This document shows positions 17,144 to 26,887 of a DNA stretch of 64,000 nucleotides, piece by piece. The stretch is from Prevotella sp. (lineage in GTDB: Bacteria; Bacteroidota; Bacteroidia; Bacteroidales; Bacteroidaceae). The DNA is taken from NCBI GenBank assembly GCA_017618275.1, contig JAFZUS010000018.1:17107-81106 (forward strand), given 5' to 3'. The notes beneath the pieces were generated by a model. The model saw only the letters and a program-made list of their open reading frames with translations, made no database searches and was not told the origin of the DNA. A program made the translations under genes and the position numbers. Within the stretch, counting starts at the first letter, position 1. Every line of letters begins with the position of its first letter.

Positions 17144-19195
17144 ATGAAGTTACTACTCGCAAACATATTCGCAATGGCAATCACGGCACAAGATGCTATC
17201 TACGTGGTTATGCTGTTTGTCGCACTGCTTGCCTTCATCGCCACCATCGGCATCAACCGCATCATCATCCTCCGTATTAGGGAACGCGTGAGGAAGGTAC
17301 AGGACATATCGACCATTATGCAGCATACGCTCGACATCAGTAACAACTACGTACTAAAACTCGACGTGAGAAAGCGGTACGCCATCAACCTGCACGGGAA
17401 TATGCTGCCAGAGGAAGGCATGAGTTATGAGGAAAGTTTCGAAATGATACACCCGGATGACAGACATATATACAGGAACTTTATCGCAAGGATGGTCATA
17501 GAAGGGAAGTCGACGGCAACCTGTTTGTTCCGATGGGATATGAGCGGACACAAACATCTGGGCAATTGGCGCTATATGAGAGACCAAGGTATGGTGGAGT
17601 ATAGCCGCGACAAGGACAAAGAACCTTCCAATATTTTCTGTACACTCACTGACGAAACGGAAAAGTTCCAGAAGAATACAGAGAAAGACGAAATGACCGA
17701 CAAATATAAGATGATGTTCGAGCAGAGCATCATCGGACTGGCCTTCTACGACAAGGATGGCAACCTGATGAATGCCAACCGTAAGATGCGTGAGATCCTG
17801 AAGTTCCAGTCGGATGACGACCCATACTACTTTGGCAACTCCCTTTACGAAGTGCCCGCTTTCCAGGAACTCGTCTCTCACAAGCAAATGGAAGATTTCT
17901 ACTTCTGCACCAAGTCCGTTGTCGTTGAACGAGGCGTAAACTGCTACACGGAAATGCACTTGCACCCCATCTACGACGAGAATGGCGAACTCTACTATAT
18001 CTCCTGTTCTATGCGTGATATCACCCAAGAGCGCAAACTCGACCTGCAAAACAAACGCAACGACCAGGCAATGCAGCGCGCCAAGGAGGAGATTCAACAA
18101 TACGAGACAGAGTTACAGTACCTGATGGACACCTGCGACATACGTTTCTTCCGCACATCGTTTGCCAACAAGACATGCACCTTCTACAAAAGTCTGGGTA
18201 TACCCGAGAAACAGATGTCGTTCGAGGAACTGACAGAACACTTTGTCGACAGTCCCTTCCGCTCAGGACTGACTGATTTCGAAAACTATTTCAGTGAACC
18301 CAAAACCGACCTGACCTATATGCACCCCTTCTTCCATGAAGGCGAAGAGTTGCAGTGGAACTATATCGACAGTGTGCCATTCTTCAACAATCAAGGCCAG
18401 TTGGAAGGCACCTACGGTATCGTGCGCAACGTCACCAGTCTCATAGAGAAACAGGAAAAACTGAAACTGGAGACGGAACGTGCCAAAGACTCCGGACGCA
18501 TGAAATCGGTGTTCATGGCGAATATGACCCACGAGATACGAACCCCGCTGAACTCCATCGTAGGATTCTCTGACATCCTGCCAATGCTGAGCACTCCCGA
18601 GGAAAAGAAAGAGATTGTCCGTGTCATCATGAATAACTGCGACATGCTGTTGCGCCTCATCAATGATATCCTTGCCATCTCTTCGCTAGACGAAGGCGGC
18701 ATTCTGATAGAACCGCACCAAGTGGACTTCGCCAAGTCGTTCGATGACATCTGCAATTCACTGAAGGAGCGCATTCAGGAACCAGGCGTTGCCTTCATCG
18801 AAGACAATCCCTACCATACCCTGGTGACAAACATCGACAACGGACGCATCCAACAGGTTATCACTAACCTGATGACCAATGCCATCAAGTATACCCATCA
18901 AGGATATATCAAGACAGGCTATCGCTATGAGAACGACGGTTTGTACATCTACTGCGAGGACACTGGCGACGGTATTCCCAAGGAAGCACAGGGAAAGATC
19001 TTTGAACGTTTCGTCAAACTGAACGATTTCATTCAAGGCACGGGTCTCGGACTGAGCATCTGCAAAGCCATCACCGATGCTTGTCACGGACAGATCGGCG
19101 TCATCTCCAAAGGTGAAGGCCAAGGCTCTACCTTCTGGCTGTGGATACCTTGCGAAGCATTAAATATTGAACAAAAAGTTATTTCGAATGAATAG
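17144..19195 (+). CDS. PAS-domain sensor histidine kinase (intact)
   Basis: 683 residues with a single N-terminal transmembrane helix (about 18-40) and no periplasmic domain, then PAS-like domains, HisKA and HATPase. All catalytic boxes are present: His463 in NMTHEIRTPLN, N-box LMTNAIKYT, G1 DTGDGIP, F-box-like FERFVKL and G2 GTGLGLSI. It is therefore the likely active partner of the upstream pseudo-kinase. It matches the fourth kinase of the operon better than its neighbours. No receiver domain. Confidence 0.9.
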   Translation: MKLLLANIFAMAITAQDAIYVVMLFVALLAFIATIGINRIIILRIRERVRKVQDISTIMQHTLDISNNYVLKLDVRKRYAINLHGNMLPEEGMSYEESFEMIHPDDRHIYRNFIARMVIEGKSTATCLFRWDMSGHKHLGNWRYMRDQGMVEYSRDKDKEPSNIFCTLTDETEKFQKNTEKDEMTDKYKMMFEQSIIGLAFYDKDGNLMNANRKMREILKFQSDDDPYYFGNSLYEVPAFQELVSHKQMEDFYFCTKSVVVERGVNCYTEMHLHPIYDENGELYYISCSMRDITQERKLDLQNKRNDQAMQRAKEEIQQYETELQYLMDTCDIRFFRTSFANKTCTFYKSLGIPEKQMSFEELTEHFVDSPFRSGLTDFENYFSEPKTDLTYMHPFFHEGEELQWNYIDSVPFFNNQGQLEGTYGIVRNVTSLIEKQEKLKLETERAKDSGRMKSVFMANMTHEIRTPLNSIVGFSDILPMLSTPEEKKEIVRVIMNNCDMLLRLINDILAISSLDEGGILIEPHQVDFAKSFDDICNSLKERIQEPGVAFIEDNPYHTLVTNIDNGRIQQVITNLMTNAIKYTHQGYIKTGYRYENDGLYIYCEDTGDGIPKEAQGKIFERFVKLNDFIQGTGLGLSICKAITDACHGQIGVISKGEGQGSTFWLWIPCEALNIEQKVISNE

Positions 19196-21953
19196 AATCT
19201 GGCAGATACTGATTGTTTATCTCCTTTCACTCACTGCCGTCTCCGCGCAGGAGGCTGACAGCACAAGAGTCTTCACCAAAGAGAATCCACTCATATACGA
19301 AGATGCATGGGACCTCTGGCCTTATGCCTTCCTGAACGAGAACGGCGAGCCCGTAGGCTTCAACATTGACCTGCTTAAACTCGTCTGCAAGGAACTCGAC
19401 ATCCCATATATCATCAAACTGAAGCCTACCACTGAGGCCCTCAATGACCTGAAATCAGGAAAAGCAGACCTGATGTGCGGTATGGATGCACACTTCCACG
19501 ATGATTATGCCATGTACGGCAAGTCCGTGCTTCAACTGTTCACTCACAGCATTGTCCACCAGAAAGGAATCAAGCCTGTGGTCCAAGATGTGGAGGATCT
19601 GGCCGACTACCGCGTCATCGTACACAGCGGCAGTTTCAGCCACCACCTGATGATCCGCAGAGGCTGGAGCAATAATGCCATCCCCTATGATGATATGCAA
19701 GAGGCAGTCCAGAAGGCACATCTCGACCCGAACAGTCAGATTGTGTGGAACACGCTCTCCCTGAAATGGCTCATCCATAAATTCCAGTTCGACAATCTGG
19801 AACTCTCTCCTGTCGACATCCAGCATGGAGAATACAAATTTATGTCGAACAACCCTCGTCTGTTGCAGCGCATCGACAGCATCTACACCATCCTGCGCTC
19901 CCAGGAACGCATACGACCCATACAAAACAAATGGTTCTATCCCGAACGCCAGGACACAGGCATTCCCTCATGGATATGGAAACTGGCCATTCTGCTGGCA
20001 CTTGGTATCCTCGCCTCGCTCATCTACTACGCCATCTACCGTATGCGTGAGAAAAAGATGAAGAAACTGCTGCACAACGACAACAACCGTATGGCACTGA
20101 TCCTCAACACCAGTAAGGTGCGCATCTGGATATACCATGTGAAGTCAAGAACCGTCACCCCTTTGGACGAAAAAGGCAACCCGATGTCCAGCCATCCATC
20201 CATCGACTTCTTCAGACAGACGACACCCTCAGGTTTCGAACGTCTCAGCAATGCCCTGGCCTGCATTATAGACCAAAAAGAAGAACACATCACACTCAAC
20301 ATCTCTGGTAAGGACGACGCCTCCGACGAGGAACTACACGATTTCACTATTGAACTATCCGTATTGCGCCGAGACAAGGAGGGAAGCCCCACAGACATCA
20401 TAGGTACACGAAGCGACACCACTGAAGAACGACTCAAGCAAAAGGAGACCAAGGAGATGATGTTCCGCTATCAGGCCGTGTTCGACTCTGCCATGATTGA
20501 CATGCTGTCTTTCGATGAGAACGGCTTCACACGCAACATCAACGAAAAAGCCCTGAGTTTCATTCATAAGACCAAAGAAGAAGTCCTTGCCCAAAGGTTC
20601 TCCATCAAAGACATCCTTGGTATGGACATCGATCTTGACACCTTCGACACCTTCTATCTGACGCAAATCTGTAAGTCCGATGACGAACGTCTCCCAATGA
20701 GATTCCTGAACCAGCCGGTACTATATTACGAGATGAAGATCATGCCTGTACGCGATGAAAAGGGAAATCTCCTTTCCATCTATGCCACAGGACGAGACGT
20801 GACAGAGTTTGCCCTGTCGTACTCCAGTACCCAGAATAACCTGCAACTGCTGGAGAAAGCCAACAGGCAGATGGGAAAATACATTAAGAATATCGACTAT
20901 GTGCTACAGAACGGTAACTTGCGTATCATCACCTACTCACCCGACACCCATACGCTAACCATCTATAGCGAAATCGACCATGTACAATATAAACTGACAC
21001 AGACGCGCACCATCGAACTGACTGACGAGGAATACAAGAAGAAAGCCCAGCGACTGCTCAATGCCATGGACAACCTCACGGCTGCCTCCATTAAGACAAC
21101 CGTCAAGACCTCGTTGCGCATACATGGTATGCCGCTTTATCTCCACCTGTCGTTTATCCCCACCTTCGACAGCGAAGGCGGCGTAACCGGCTATTTCGGT
21201 ATCTGCCGTGATGTGAGCGAGATCAAGGCCACGGAGGATGAACTGGAGCAAGAGACCATCAAGGCCCAGGAGGTGGAGACACTGAAGAACACCTTCCTCC
21301 GTAACATGAGTTATGAAATCCGTACCCCGCTCAACAGTGTCGTCGGATTCGCAGAACTCTTCGAGACGGAGCACGCACCTGAAGATGAAGCCATCTTCAT
21401 CACTCAGATCAAGGAAAGTGCATCCACACTACTTAAACTCATCAACAATATCCTCTACCTCTCGCGTCTGGATGCCAGGATGATTGAGATCAAGCCCAAG
21501 CCCGTCGACTTTGCAACCGTCTTCGAGACCCGCTGCCAGACAGGCTGGTTCAATTATCAAAAGCCAGGTGTCACCTATAGCGTTGACAATCCATACAATC
21601 ATCTTGTGGTGGAAATCGACGACCAAATCATCGGCACCGTGATTGACCAGATCATTGCCAATGCTGTGCAGCATACCACCTCCGGACTGGTACGTGCCAG
21701 ATACGACTATACAGGTGACCATCTCGTAATCGCCTTCCAAGACACAGGAGATGGTATACCAGAAAGTATGCTCGACCGCATCTTCGACAGGTTTATGAGT
21801 ACCGACGGGCATCGTACGGGTCTCGGTCTCAGCATCTGTCGTGAGATCATCAACCAGATGGACGGCAAGATTACAATCAAGTCACAAGAAGGAGAAGGAA
21901 CCATTGTCTGGGTATCCATCCCCTGCAAACTAATCGAGATTGACCGCAAATGA
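19188..21953 (+). CDS. Histidine kinase-like sensor with periplasmic SBP domain (Tyr in place of His)
   Basis: 921 residues. A signal peptide (MNRIWQILIVYLLSLTAVSAQ) leads to a periplasmic domain of the bacterial solute-binding type 3 kind (about 35-255; WPYAFLNENGEPVGFNIDLLK, GKADLMCGMD), a transmembrane helix at about 261-283, PAS-like domains, HisKA-like and HATPase. The H-box reads NMSYEIRTPLN with Tyr709 (codon TAT, 21312-21314). Unlike the first kinase, the ATP site looks intact (IIANAVQHT, DTGDGIP, RTGLGLSI). Start 19188 overlaps the previous stop by 8 bp; an ATG at 19167 is possible. Ligand probably a small polar molecule, by family. Confidence 0.88.
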   Translation: MNRIWQILIVYLLSLTAVSAQEADSTRVFTKENPLIYEDAWDLWPYAFLNENGEPVGFNIDLLKLVCKELDIPYIIKLKPTTEALNDLKSGKADLMCGMDAHFHDDYAMYGKSVLQLFTHSIVHQKGIKPVVQDVEDLADYRVIVHSGSFSHHLMIRRGWSNNAIPYDDMQEAVQKAHLDPNSQIVWNTLSLKWLIHKFQFDNLELSPVDIQHGEYKFMSNNPRLLQRIDSIYTILRSQERIRPIQNKWFYPERQDTGIPSWIWKLAILLALGILASLIYYAIYRMREKKMKKLLHNDNNRMALILNTSKVRIWIYHVKSRTVTPLDEKGNPMSSHPSIDFFRQTTPSGFERLSNALACIIDQKEEHITLNISGKDDASDEELHDFTIELSVLRRDKEGSPTDIIGTRSDTTEERLKQKETKEMMFRYQAVFDSAMIDMLSFDENGFTRNINEKALSFIHKTKEEVLAQRFSIKDILGMDIDLDTFDTFYLTQICKSDDERLPMRFLNQPVLYYEMKIMPVRDEKGNLLSIYATGRDVTEFALSYSSTQNNLQLLEKANRQMGKYIKNIDYVLQNGNLRIITYSPDTHTLTIYSEIDHVQYKLTQTRTIELTDEEYKKKAQRLLNAMDNLTAASIKTTVKTSLRIHGMPLYLHLSFIPTFDSEGGVTGYFGICRDVSEIKATEDELEQETIKAQEVETLKNTFLRNMSYEIRTPLNSVVGFAELFETEHAPEDEAIFITQIKESASTLLKLINNILYLSRLDARMIEIKPKPVDFATVFETRCQTGWFNYQKPGVTYSVDNPYNHLVVEIDDQIIGTVIDQIIANAVQHTTSGLVRARYDYTGDHLVIAFQDTGDGIPESMLDRIFDRFMSTDGHRTGLGLSICREIINQMDGKITIKSQEGEGTIVWVSIPCKLIEIDRK

Positions 21954-24715
21954 AAACAAGACCACATATACGCATTAACTGGGTAAGGGTCATTGCCCTG
22001 CTCATTACCTATCACCTGTCACTAACAGTCTCTTCTTCCAAGGAGACTTTCGGTTACTCCAAGGAAAAACCCCTCATCATTGTCAGCGACTGGGACTTTC
22101 AGCCCTTCGAGTTTCTGAACAACGAAGGTAAGCCATCGGGCTATAACATTGAAGTGCTCGACCTCATCCTCAACAAACTCGACATCCCGCATAAGTTTGT
22201 CATGCAGGAATGGTACCTCGCCACTGAAATGTTTGAGAAGCGCGAGGCTGACCTCATCCATGCCCTGTACGACTACTACAAGGATGCCCCTTTCATCCCG
22301 ACTAAGAAATACATCAACTACTATAACTTGAAAGTGGCCCGTCGATTTGACACCCCACCACTCGTCACCATAAAGAACCTCACTGCCAGTGATACACTCA
22401 TCCTGAAGAACAACGATTATGCTGCCCTGCGCATCAAGGAGATTGAGAATACCCCCTTCACATCAGAGTACCACTCACCCAAGGACGGACTGACAGGCAT
22501 CCGTACAGGTCGCTATAAATACTACATTTGGGGCGAAGTGCCTCTGGCCAGCAAGGTCAAGGAACTGGATCTCGACAGCATTACTCTCGACGAGATCGAC
22601 ATCCCCGCTGGTGAACTCCGCATCATAGGCTACAACAAGGCACTGGTCGACATCATCGACGATGAATATACCCGTCTGGAACAGAACGGCGAACTTGAAA
22701 TCATCCGCGACAGATGGTTCCACCCTGAGCGTGTCCACGACAACACCTCACCTGTATCTCTCTTTATCCTCATCGGTCTGGCGCTGGCCGTCATCGCCGG
22801 ATTCCTCATCAACCGTCTCATTACCCTGCGTGTAAATGCTGCTGTACGCAAGTCGGCAGACCTCAACAGCATGATGAGAACTGCCCTCCGTATGGGTAAT
22901 TATTCCGTCATAGAGTACGATGTACCAGGCAACCTGCTCCGCAACCTGTATGGTCAGATACTCCCCGGAGAAACCATGCTGCCTCAGGAGTTTGTCAGGC
23001 GTATGCCTCCTGAACAGGGAAAACATCTGCATGAGATGAATAGTCGTCTGATTAATGGCCAGGAGCAGAAGTTCGATATGCGCCTCAAGTTCAACAATGG
23101 CACCGATGACAATCCCCAATGGAGGGACTATTACGGTAAAGCCATTGCGGAGACAGAAGAAGGAAAGACCAAGTCTATCTTCTACACCATTAAGGACATC
23201 ACTGATGAATTACAGGAAGAACGCGAGAACAGAGACATGTGGAACAAATACCGGAATGTGTTCGACACCAACATTGTGGCCATGTCGTTCTATGACAAGA
23301 AAGGCCATCTGCTCGACTACAATCAGGAGATGCGCAATCTGATTGCGACTACCCTGAAGCGTGAGGACTATTACAAGGAAGTCAACCTTTTCGATATTGA
23401 CACGATCAAGGGTATATTCATCCCAGGCCAGCATGAGATATTCCACACTTGCCATAACCTGCGTATTCCAGAAACCAATATTGACAGATATATTGAGACA
23501 CTTATCAAACCCGTCTTCGACGATAATGACCGTCTCGTCTACTATATCATCACCTCCCGCGATGTTACTGCCGAACGTGACATATACCTGGAACTACGCA
23601 AGCACAATGTGGAGATCAGTAAGACGAATGAAGCCATCAACCGTTATGAAGACCAGTTAGGCTACCTATTGGAACAGAGTGAGATGTTCATCTGGCATTT
23701 CGATGCCGATGAAGAAAAGATTCTGTTTACTGTCAATCCTCACGAGCAGGGCTTTATTGAGACCTTTGAAGAGTTCTTTGCCGGTGTACCCGAAGGAGAA
23801 CGGGAACAGGCAATGTCCAACATGCGTGAACTTGTCAGACAACGCAAAGCCTTCAATGTCATCCATCACTATGACTACACCCCATTGGAGCACAGTCCCG
23901 TATGGTACGCTATCAGCGGTATTCCTATTTTCGACGATAAGGGTGAGTTCGTGGAGTATTTTGGCATAGCGCGTAACATTACCGACCTGATGGAAGCCCA
24001 GCAGAAACTGAAGGAAGAGACAAGCCGAGCCGAAGACTCCGGACGCATGAAGGCCGCCTTCCTTGCCAATATGACCCACGAGATACGCACGCCACTCAAT
24101 GCCATTGTCGGCTTCAGCGACCTCCTTCAGATGGTTGATACCCCCGAAGAGCGCAAGGAGTTCATCCGTATCATCCGCAACAACTGTGACATGTTGTTGC
24201 GCCTCATCAACGACATCCTCGAAGCCTCCAGCATGGGGCAGGCTCTCGCTATCGAACCTGCGTCCTGCGACTTCGCCCAAGTGTTCGACGATATTTGCCA
24301 GACCTTGGAGCAGCGAGTAAGTGAGGCAGGCATCCCCTTCATCAAGGATAATCCATACACCACCTTCCCTGCCGTGCTTGACAAGGGCCGTATCCAGCAA
24401 GTGTTTACCAACTTTACCACCAATGCCGTAAAGTACACGAAGACAGGCCACATCAAGGTGGGCTATCGCGAACAGGACGGTGGCATATATCTCTACTGCG
24501 AAGACACGGGAGCAGGTATTCCCAAGGAGAAACAGAGTGCTGTCTTCGAGCGTTTCGTCAAACTCGATGACTTCGTTCAGGGCACTGGTCTCGGCCTCAG
24601 TATCTGTAAATCCATCGCTGAACGCTGCAATGGCCGTATCGGTGTCACCTCCGAAGGCGAAGGCAAAGGCTCTACCTTCTGGCTCTGGATTCCGAAAGAA
24701 CTGCCGACCCTATGA
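21950..24715 (+). CDS. Sensor histidine kinase with periplasmic SBP domain (intact)
   Basis: 921 residues, same length and order as its upstream neighbour: signal peptide, type 3 solute-binding-like domain (about 38-260; WDFQPFEFLNNEGKPSGYNIEVLD), transmembrane helix at about 268-290, PAS-like domains, HisKA, HATPase. All boxes are intact, with His710 in NMTHEIRTPLN, N-box FTTNAVKYT, G1 DTGAGIP and G2 GTGLGLSI. ATGA overlap with the previous gene couples translation. It ends by overlapping the convergent nhaD gene by 6 bp. There is no response regulator next to the operon. Confidence 0.9.
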   Translation: MKTRPHIRINWVRVIALLITYHLSLTVSSSKETFGYSKEKPLIIVSDWDFQPFEFLNNEGKPSGYNIEVLDLILNKLDIPHKFVMQEWYLATEMFEKREADLIHALYDYYKDAPFIPTKKYINYYNLKVARRFDTPPLVTIKNLTASDTLILKNNDYAALRIKEIENTPFTSEYHSPKDGLTGIRTGRYKYYIWGEVPLASKVKELDLDSITLDEIDIPAGELRIIGYNKALVDIIDDEYTRLEQNGELEIIRDRWFHPERVHDNTSPVSLFILIGLALAVIAGFLINRLITLRVNAAVRKSADLNSMMRTALRMGNYSVIEYDVPGNLLRNLYGQILPGETMLPQEFVRRMPPEQGKHLHEMNSRLINGQEQKFDMRLKFNNGTDDNPQWRDYYGKAIAETEEGKTKSIFYTIKDITDELQEERENRDMWNKYRNVFDTNIVAMSFYDKKGHLLDYNQEMRNLIATTLKREDYYKEVNLFDIDTIKGIFIPGQHEIFHTCHNLRIPETNIDRYIETLIKPVFDDNDRLVYYIITSRDVTAERDIYLELRKHNVEISKTNEAINRYEDQLGYLLEQSEMFIWHFDADEEKILFTVNPHEQGFIETFEEFFAGVPEGEREQAMSNMRELVRQRKAFNVIHHYDYTPLEHSPVWYAISGIPIFDDKGEFVEYFGIARNITDLMEAQQKLKEETSRAEDSGRMKAAFLANMTHEIRTPLNAIVGFSDLLQMVDTPEERKEFIRIIRNNCDMLLRLINDILEASSMGQALAIEPASCDFAQVFDDICQTLEQRVSEAGIPFIKDNPYTTFPAVLDKGRIQQVFTNFTTNAVKYTKTGHIKVGYREQDGGIYLYCEDTGAGIPKEKQSAVFERFVKLDDFVQGTGLGLSICKSIAERCNGRIGVTSEGEGKGSTFWLWIPKELPTL

Positions 24716-26044
24716 GAACAGCAGCATACGTTCAATCCAGTAAATCAGGATACCAGAGAGATAGCCGACAAAAGCAATCCACGTGATTTTCTTCATATAC
24801 CAGCCAAAGGTAATCTTCTCCAAGCCCATGACGACAACGCCAGCAGCAGAGCCGATAATAAGCATGGAACCACCGACGCCAGCACAATAGGCCAATAGTT
24901 GCCAGAAGATACCGTCAACGGCCATATCTCCTGCTACAGCCACGGGATACATACCCATACAGCCTGCCACAAGCGGCACATTATCGACGATAGATGACAA
25001 GACACCGATGATACCTGTCACTAGATAATGGTTACCCTCGAAGGTCGTATCAAGAACGCCACCCAACATAGTCAGTACTCCAATCTCCTGTAACACTGCG
25101 ACTGCCATCAGGATGCCGAGGAAGAACATAATAGTGGAAAGGTCGATACGGGAGAGGAGGTCGCTGACACGCTGGGCCATTGTATCGTCTTCAGCAGTAT
25201 TGTGGTGGAAGATCTCCGTGACTGTCCAAAGGACACCAAGCACCAGGAGGATACCCATAAACGGAGGCAGATGGGTAATGGTCTTGAAGACCGGCACAAA
25301 GCACAATCCACCTACTCCCAACCAGAAGATAATATCACGCTGGGTCTTGGTGAACTGACTGATATCAGCCTTCGGCAAGTTCTGCGACTTGTCGAACTTA
25401 CCCTTCAACTGGAACTGGAGGATGAAAGCGGGCACCAGCATGGACACAAGCGAAGGAATGAATATCTCGCTGATGACACCTTGAGTCGTGATAACGCCCT
25501 TGATCCAAAGCATAATAGTGGTGACGTCACCAATAGGCGAGAAGGCACCTCCAGAGTTGGCCGCAATAACAACAAGGGCTGCATAGAGAAGTCGGTCATT
25601 CTGGCTCTGTACCAGTTTGCGAAGCACCATAATCATCACAATTGAAGTGGTGAGGTTGTCGAGGATGGCGGAGAGGAAGAAGGTCATCAGGGCCACTCGC
25701 CACATCAGTTTCCGCTTAGAACGTGTCTTAATCGTGTCGCGCACGAAGTTAAAACCGCCGTTGGAGTCGACAATCTCGACGATGGTCATGGCTCCCATCA
25801 GGAAGAACAGCGTGCCGGCAGCATCGCCTAGATGGTGCTCGATGACCTCGCTGATATGGTGCAGCACATCACCGTCAGCAATGGCAGGATAATAGGCGGC
25901 AGGGCCTGTCATCAGCAGTGTCCAACACAACACACACATCAACAGCGCGATGGCTGCCTTGTTGATTTTCGTTACGCCCTCCAAGGCAATACAGAGATAG
26001 CCTATGCAAAAGACGATGACGATGAGCAGGGATAATGTAGACAT
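24710..26044 (-). CDS. nhaD: NhaD-type Na+/H+ antiporter
   Basis: An inner-membrane sodium/proton antiporter of the IT superfamily, 444 residues with about 12 helices. Family signatures are DNLTTSIVMIMVLRKL near residue 128 and NSGGAFSPIGDVTTIMLW near 160, plus SSIVDNVPLVAGCMGM in the second half, which gives the twofold repeat of the Asn/Asp/Thr motif. Exports Na+ and helps pH and salt homeostasis. Single gene with its own promoter; 3' end overlaps the last kinase gene by 6 bp. Confidence 0.93.
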   Translation of the reverse strand: MSTLSLLIVIVFCIGYLCIALEGVTKINKAAIALLMCVLCWTLLMTGPAAYYPAIADGDVLHHISEVIEHHLGDAAGTLFFLMGAMTIVEIVDSNGGFNFVRDTIKTRSKRKLMWRVALMTFFLSAILDNLTTSIVMIMVLRKLVQSQNDRLLYAALVVIAANSGGAFSPIGDVTTIMLWIKGVITTQGVISEIFIPSLVSMLVPAFILQFQLKGKFDKSQNLPKADISQFTKTQRDIIFWLGVGGLCFVPVFKTITHLPPFMGILLVLGVLWTVTEIFHHNTAEDDTMAQRVSDLLSRIDLSTIMFFLGILMAVAVLQEIGVLTMLGGVLDTTFEGNHYLVTGIIGVLSSIVDNVPLVAGCMGMYPVAVAGDMAVDGIFWQLLAYCAGVGGSMLIIGSAAGVVVMGLEKITFGWYMKKITWIAFVGYLSGILIYWIERMLLFS

Positions 26045-26086
26045 ATCTTATCTGTTTCTTATTTGTTATTACTGCAAAAGTGCGTG

Positions 26087-26118
26087 CAAAGGTACAAATA
26101 AGCGAGGAAAACACCAAA
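26087..26118 (-). promoter_or_regulatory. Promoter of nhaD
   Basis: On the minus strand -33 TTTG (26118-26115) and -7 TACCTTTG (26094-26087) are 20 bp apart; start codon 43 bp downstream. Confidence 0.75.
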
Positions 26119-26153
26119 TTTATCGAAAAAAATAAAAAATAATAGCATATATT

Positions 26154-26185
26154 TTTGGCCATATCCTCAAGAATATGTATCTTTG
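26154..26185 (+). promoter_or_regulatory. Promoter of the DUF6621-like gene
   Basis: -33 TTTG (26154-26157) and -7 TATCTTTG (26178-26185) with a 20-bp spacer, 9 bp before the chosen ATG at 26195. The very short leader argues against the ATG at 26183, which lies within the -7 element. Confidence 0.75.
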
Positions 26186-26194
26186 CCTTCTAGT

Positions 26195-26767
26195 ATGAAT
26201 AACAACGTGATACTGGTTGACGCGGACTACGTCGACAAAGTCGCATTCAATCTGATTGTGAACTTTGAGCGCATGATAGGGCGCCGCATTCCACAGGCAG
26301 ACTTTGCCAAGTGGATTGACTGTGTGTCTCTCGACGGGGGCATCCGTGAAGGAGAGCAGGAAACACAGGTCATCTTGTTGCACGACAAACAAAAGGAAGC
26401 GATGGACAATTTTACCCCAGGAAACTATGAGGAACTGAATGGCAAAGCCTTCAAGGACCAACTCGGGGAGTTTCTCATCAATGCCTATCCTGCGGAAGAC
26501 ATTGTGGGCAGCGAGCAGCAGTTCATCGACACCCTGCAACTGGTCTGCAGCCAGAAGGAGACAAAGCGCGTAATGGTAATCCCCAATGCAGAAGACCTTA
26601 ATATATATAATAAGGTACGCGAGGCACTTCGCAAGGCTGATGATGACAAGCGCATCACGGTGTTCGCCATGCAGCCCATGACTGGGGGTAATTTCCAACA
26701 GGAGATCCTGGGCTATTCGCTGATGGCAGCCCTCGGCATCCGCTCAGAAGAGATTCAAGCCCCCTAA
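26195..26767 (+). CDS. Conserved protein of unknown function, DUF6621-like
   Basis: A soluble 190-residue protein without signal peptide. It starts MNNNVILVDADYVDKVAFNL, and contains a Rossmann-like alternation (VILVDAD, TQVILLHDK, KRVMVIPNAED, RITVFAMQPM). From memory it matches DUF6621 of Bacteroidales, which has no assigned function. The final codons (Ala-Pro-stop) are supplied by the left arm of the inverted-repeat element that begins at 26760, so the native C-terminus may have been altered. Confidence 0.75.
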   Translation: MNNNVILVDADYVDKVAFNLIVNFERMIGRRIPQADFAKWIDCVSLDGGIREGEQETQVILLHDKQKEAMDNFTPGNYEELNGKAFKDQLGEFLINAYPAEDIVGSEQQFIDTLQLVCSQKETKRVMVIPNAEDLNIYNKVREALRKADDDKRITVFAMQPMTGGNFQQEILGYSLMAALGIRSEEIQAP

Positions 26768-26878
26768 GTTAGGGGGATGGGGGTCTGAACAAGCGCAGGC
26801 ATCCCATCAATAGGAAATAGTAATAACATAACGGTCTGGTTTCGCTTGTTCAGACCCCCTGCCCCCTAACTTAGGGGG
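26760..26878. mobile_element. MITE-like element with 36-bp terminal inverted repeats
   Basis: A 119-bp segment with 36-bp arms (26760-26795 and 26843-26878) that are inverted copies with only two mismatches. Each arm starts with the palindrome CCCCCTAAGTTAGGGGG. TTCAAG stands directly at both outer edges (26754-26759 and 26879-26884), as a 6-bp target duplication would. There is no ORF inside. The left arm gives the stop codon of the DUF6621-like gene, and the right end lies 9 bp before the next start codon. The transcript would fold into a long hairpin, so it could also act as an intergenic terminator. Confidence 0.7.
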
Positions 26879-26887
26879 TTCAAGAGT

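Noticed and set aside
17354-18100. 248-codon minus-strand open frame opposite the second kinase
   Set aside because: Lies wholly antisense to a conserved kinase with intact motifs, has no promoter, and its translation has no recognisable domain.
23666-24451. 261-codon minus-strand open frame opposite the fourth kinase
   Set aside because: Antisense to the HisKA and HATPase codons; openness follows from codon choice on the other strand.
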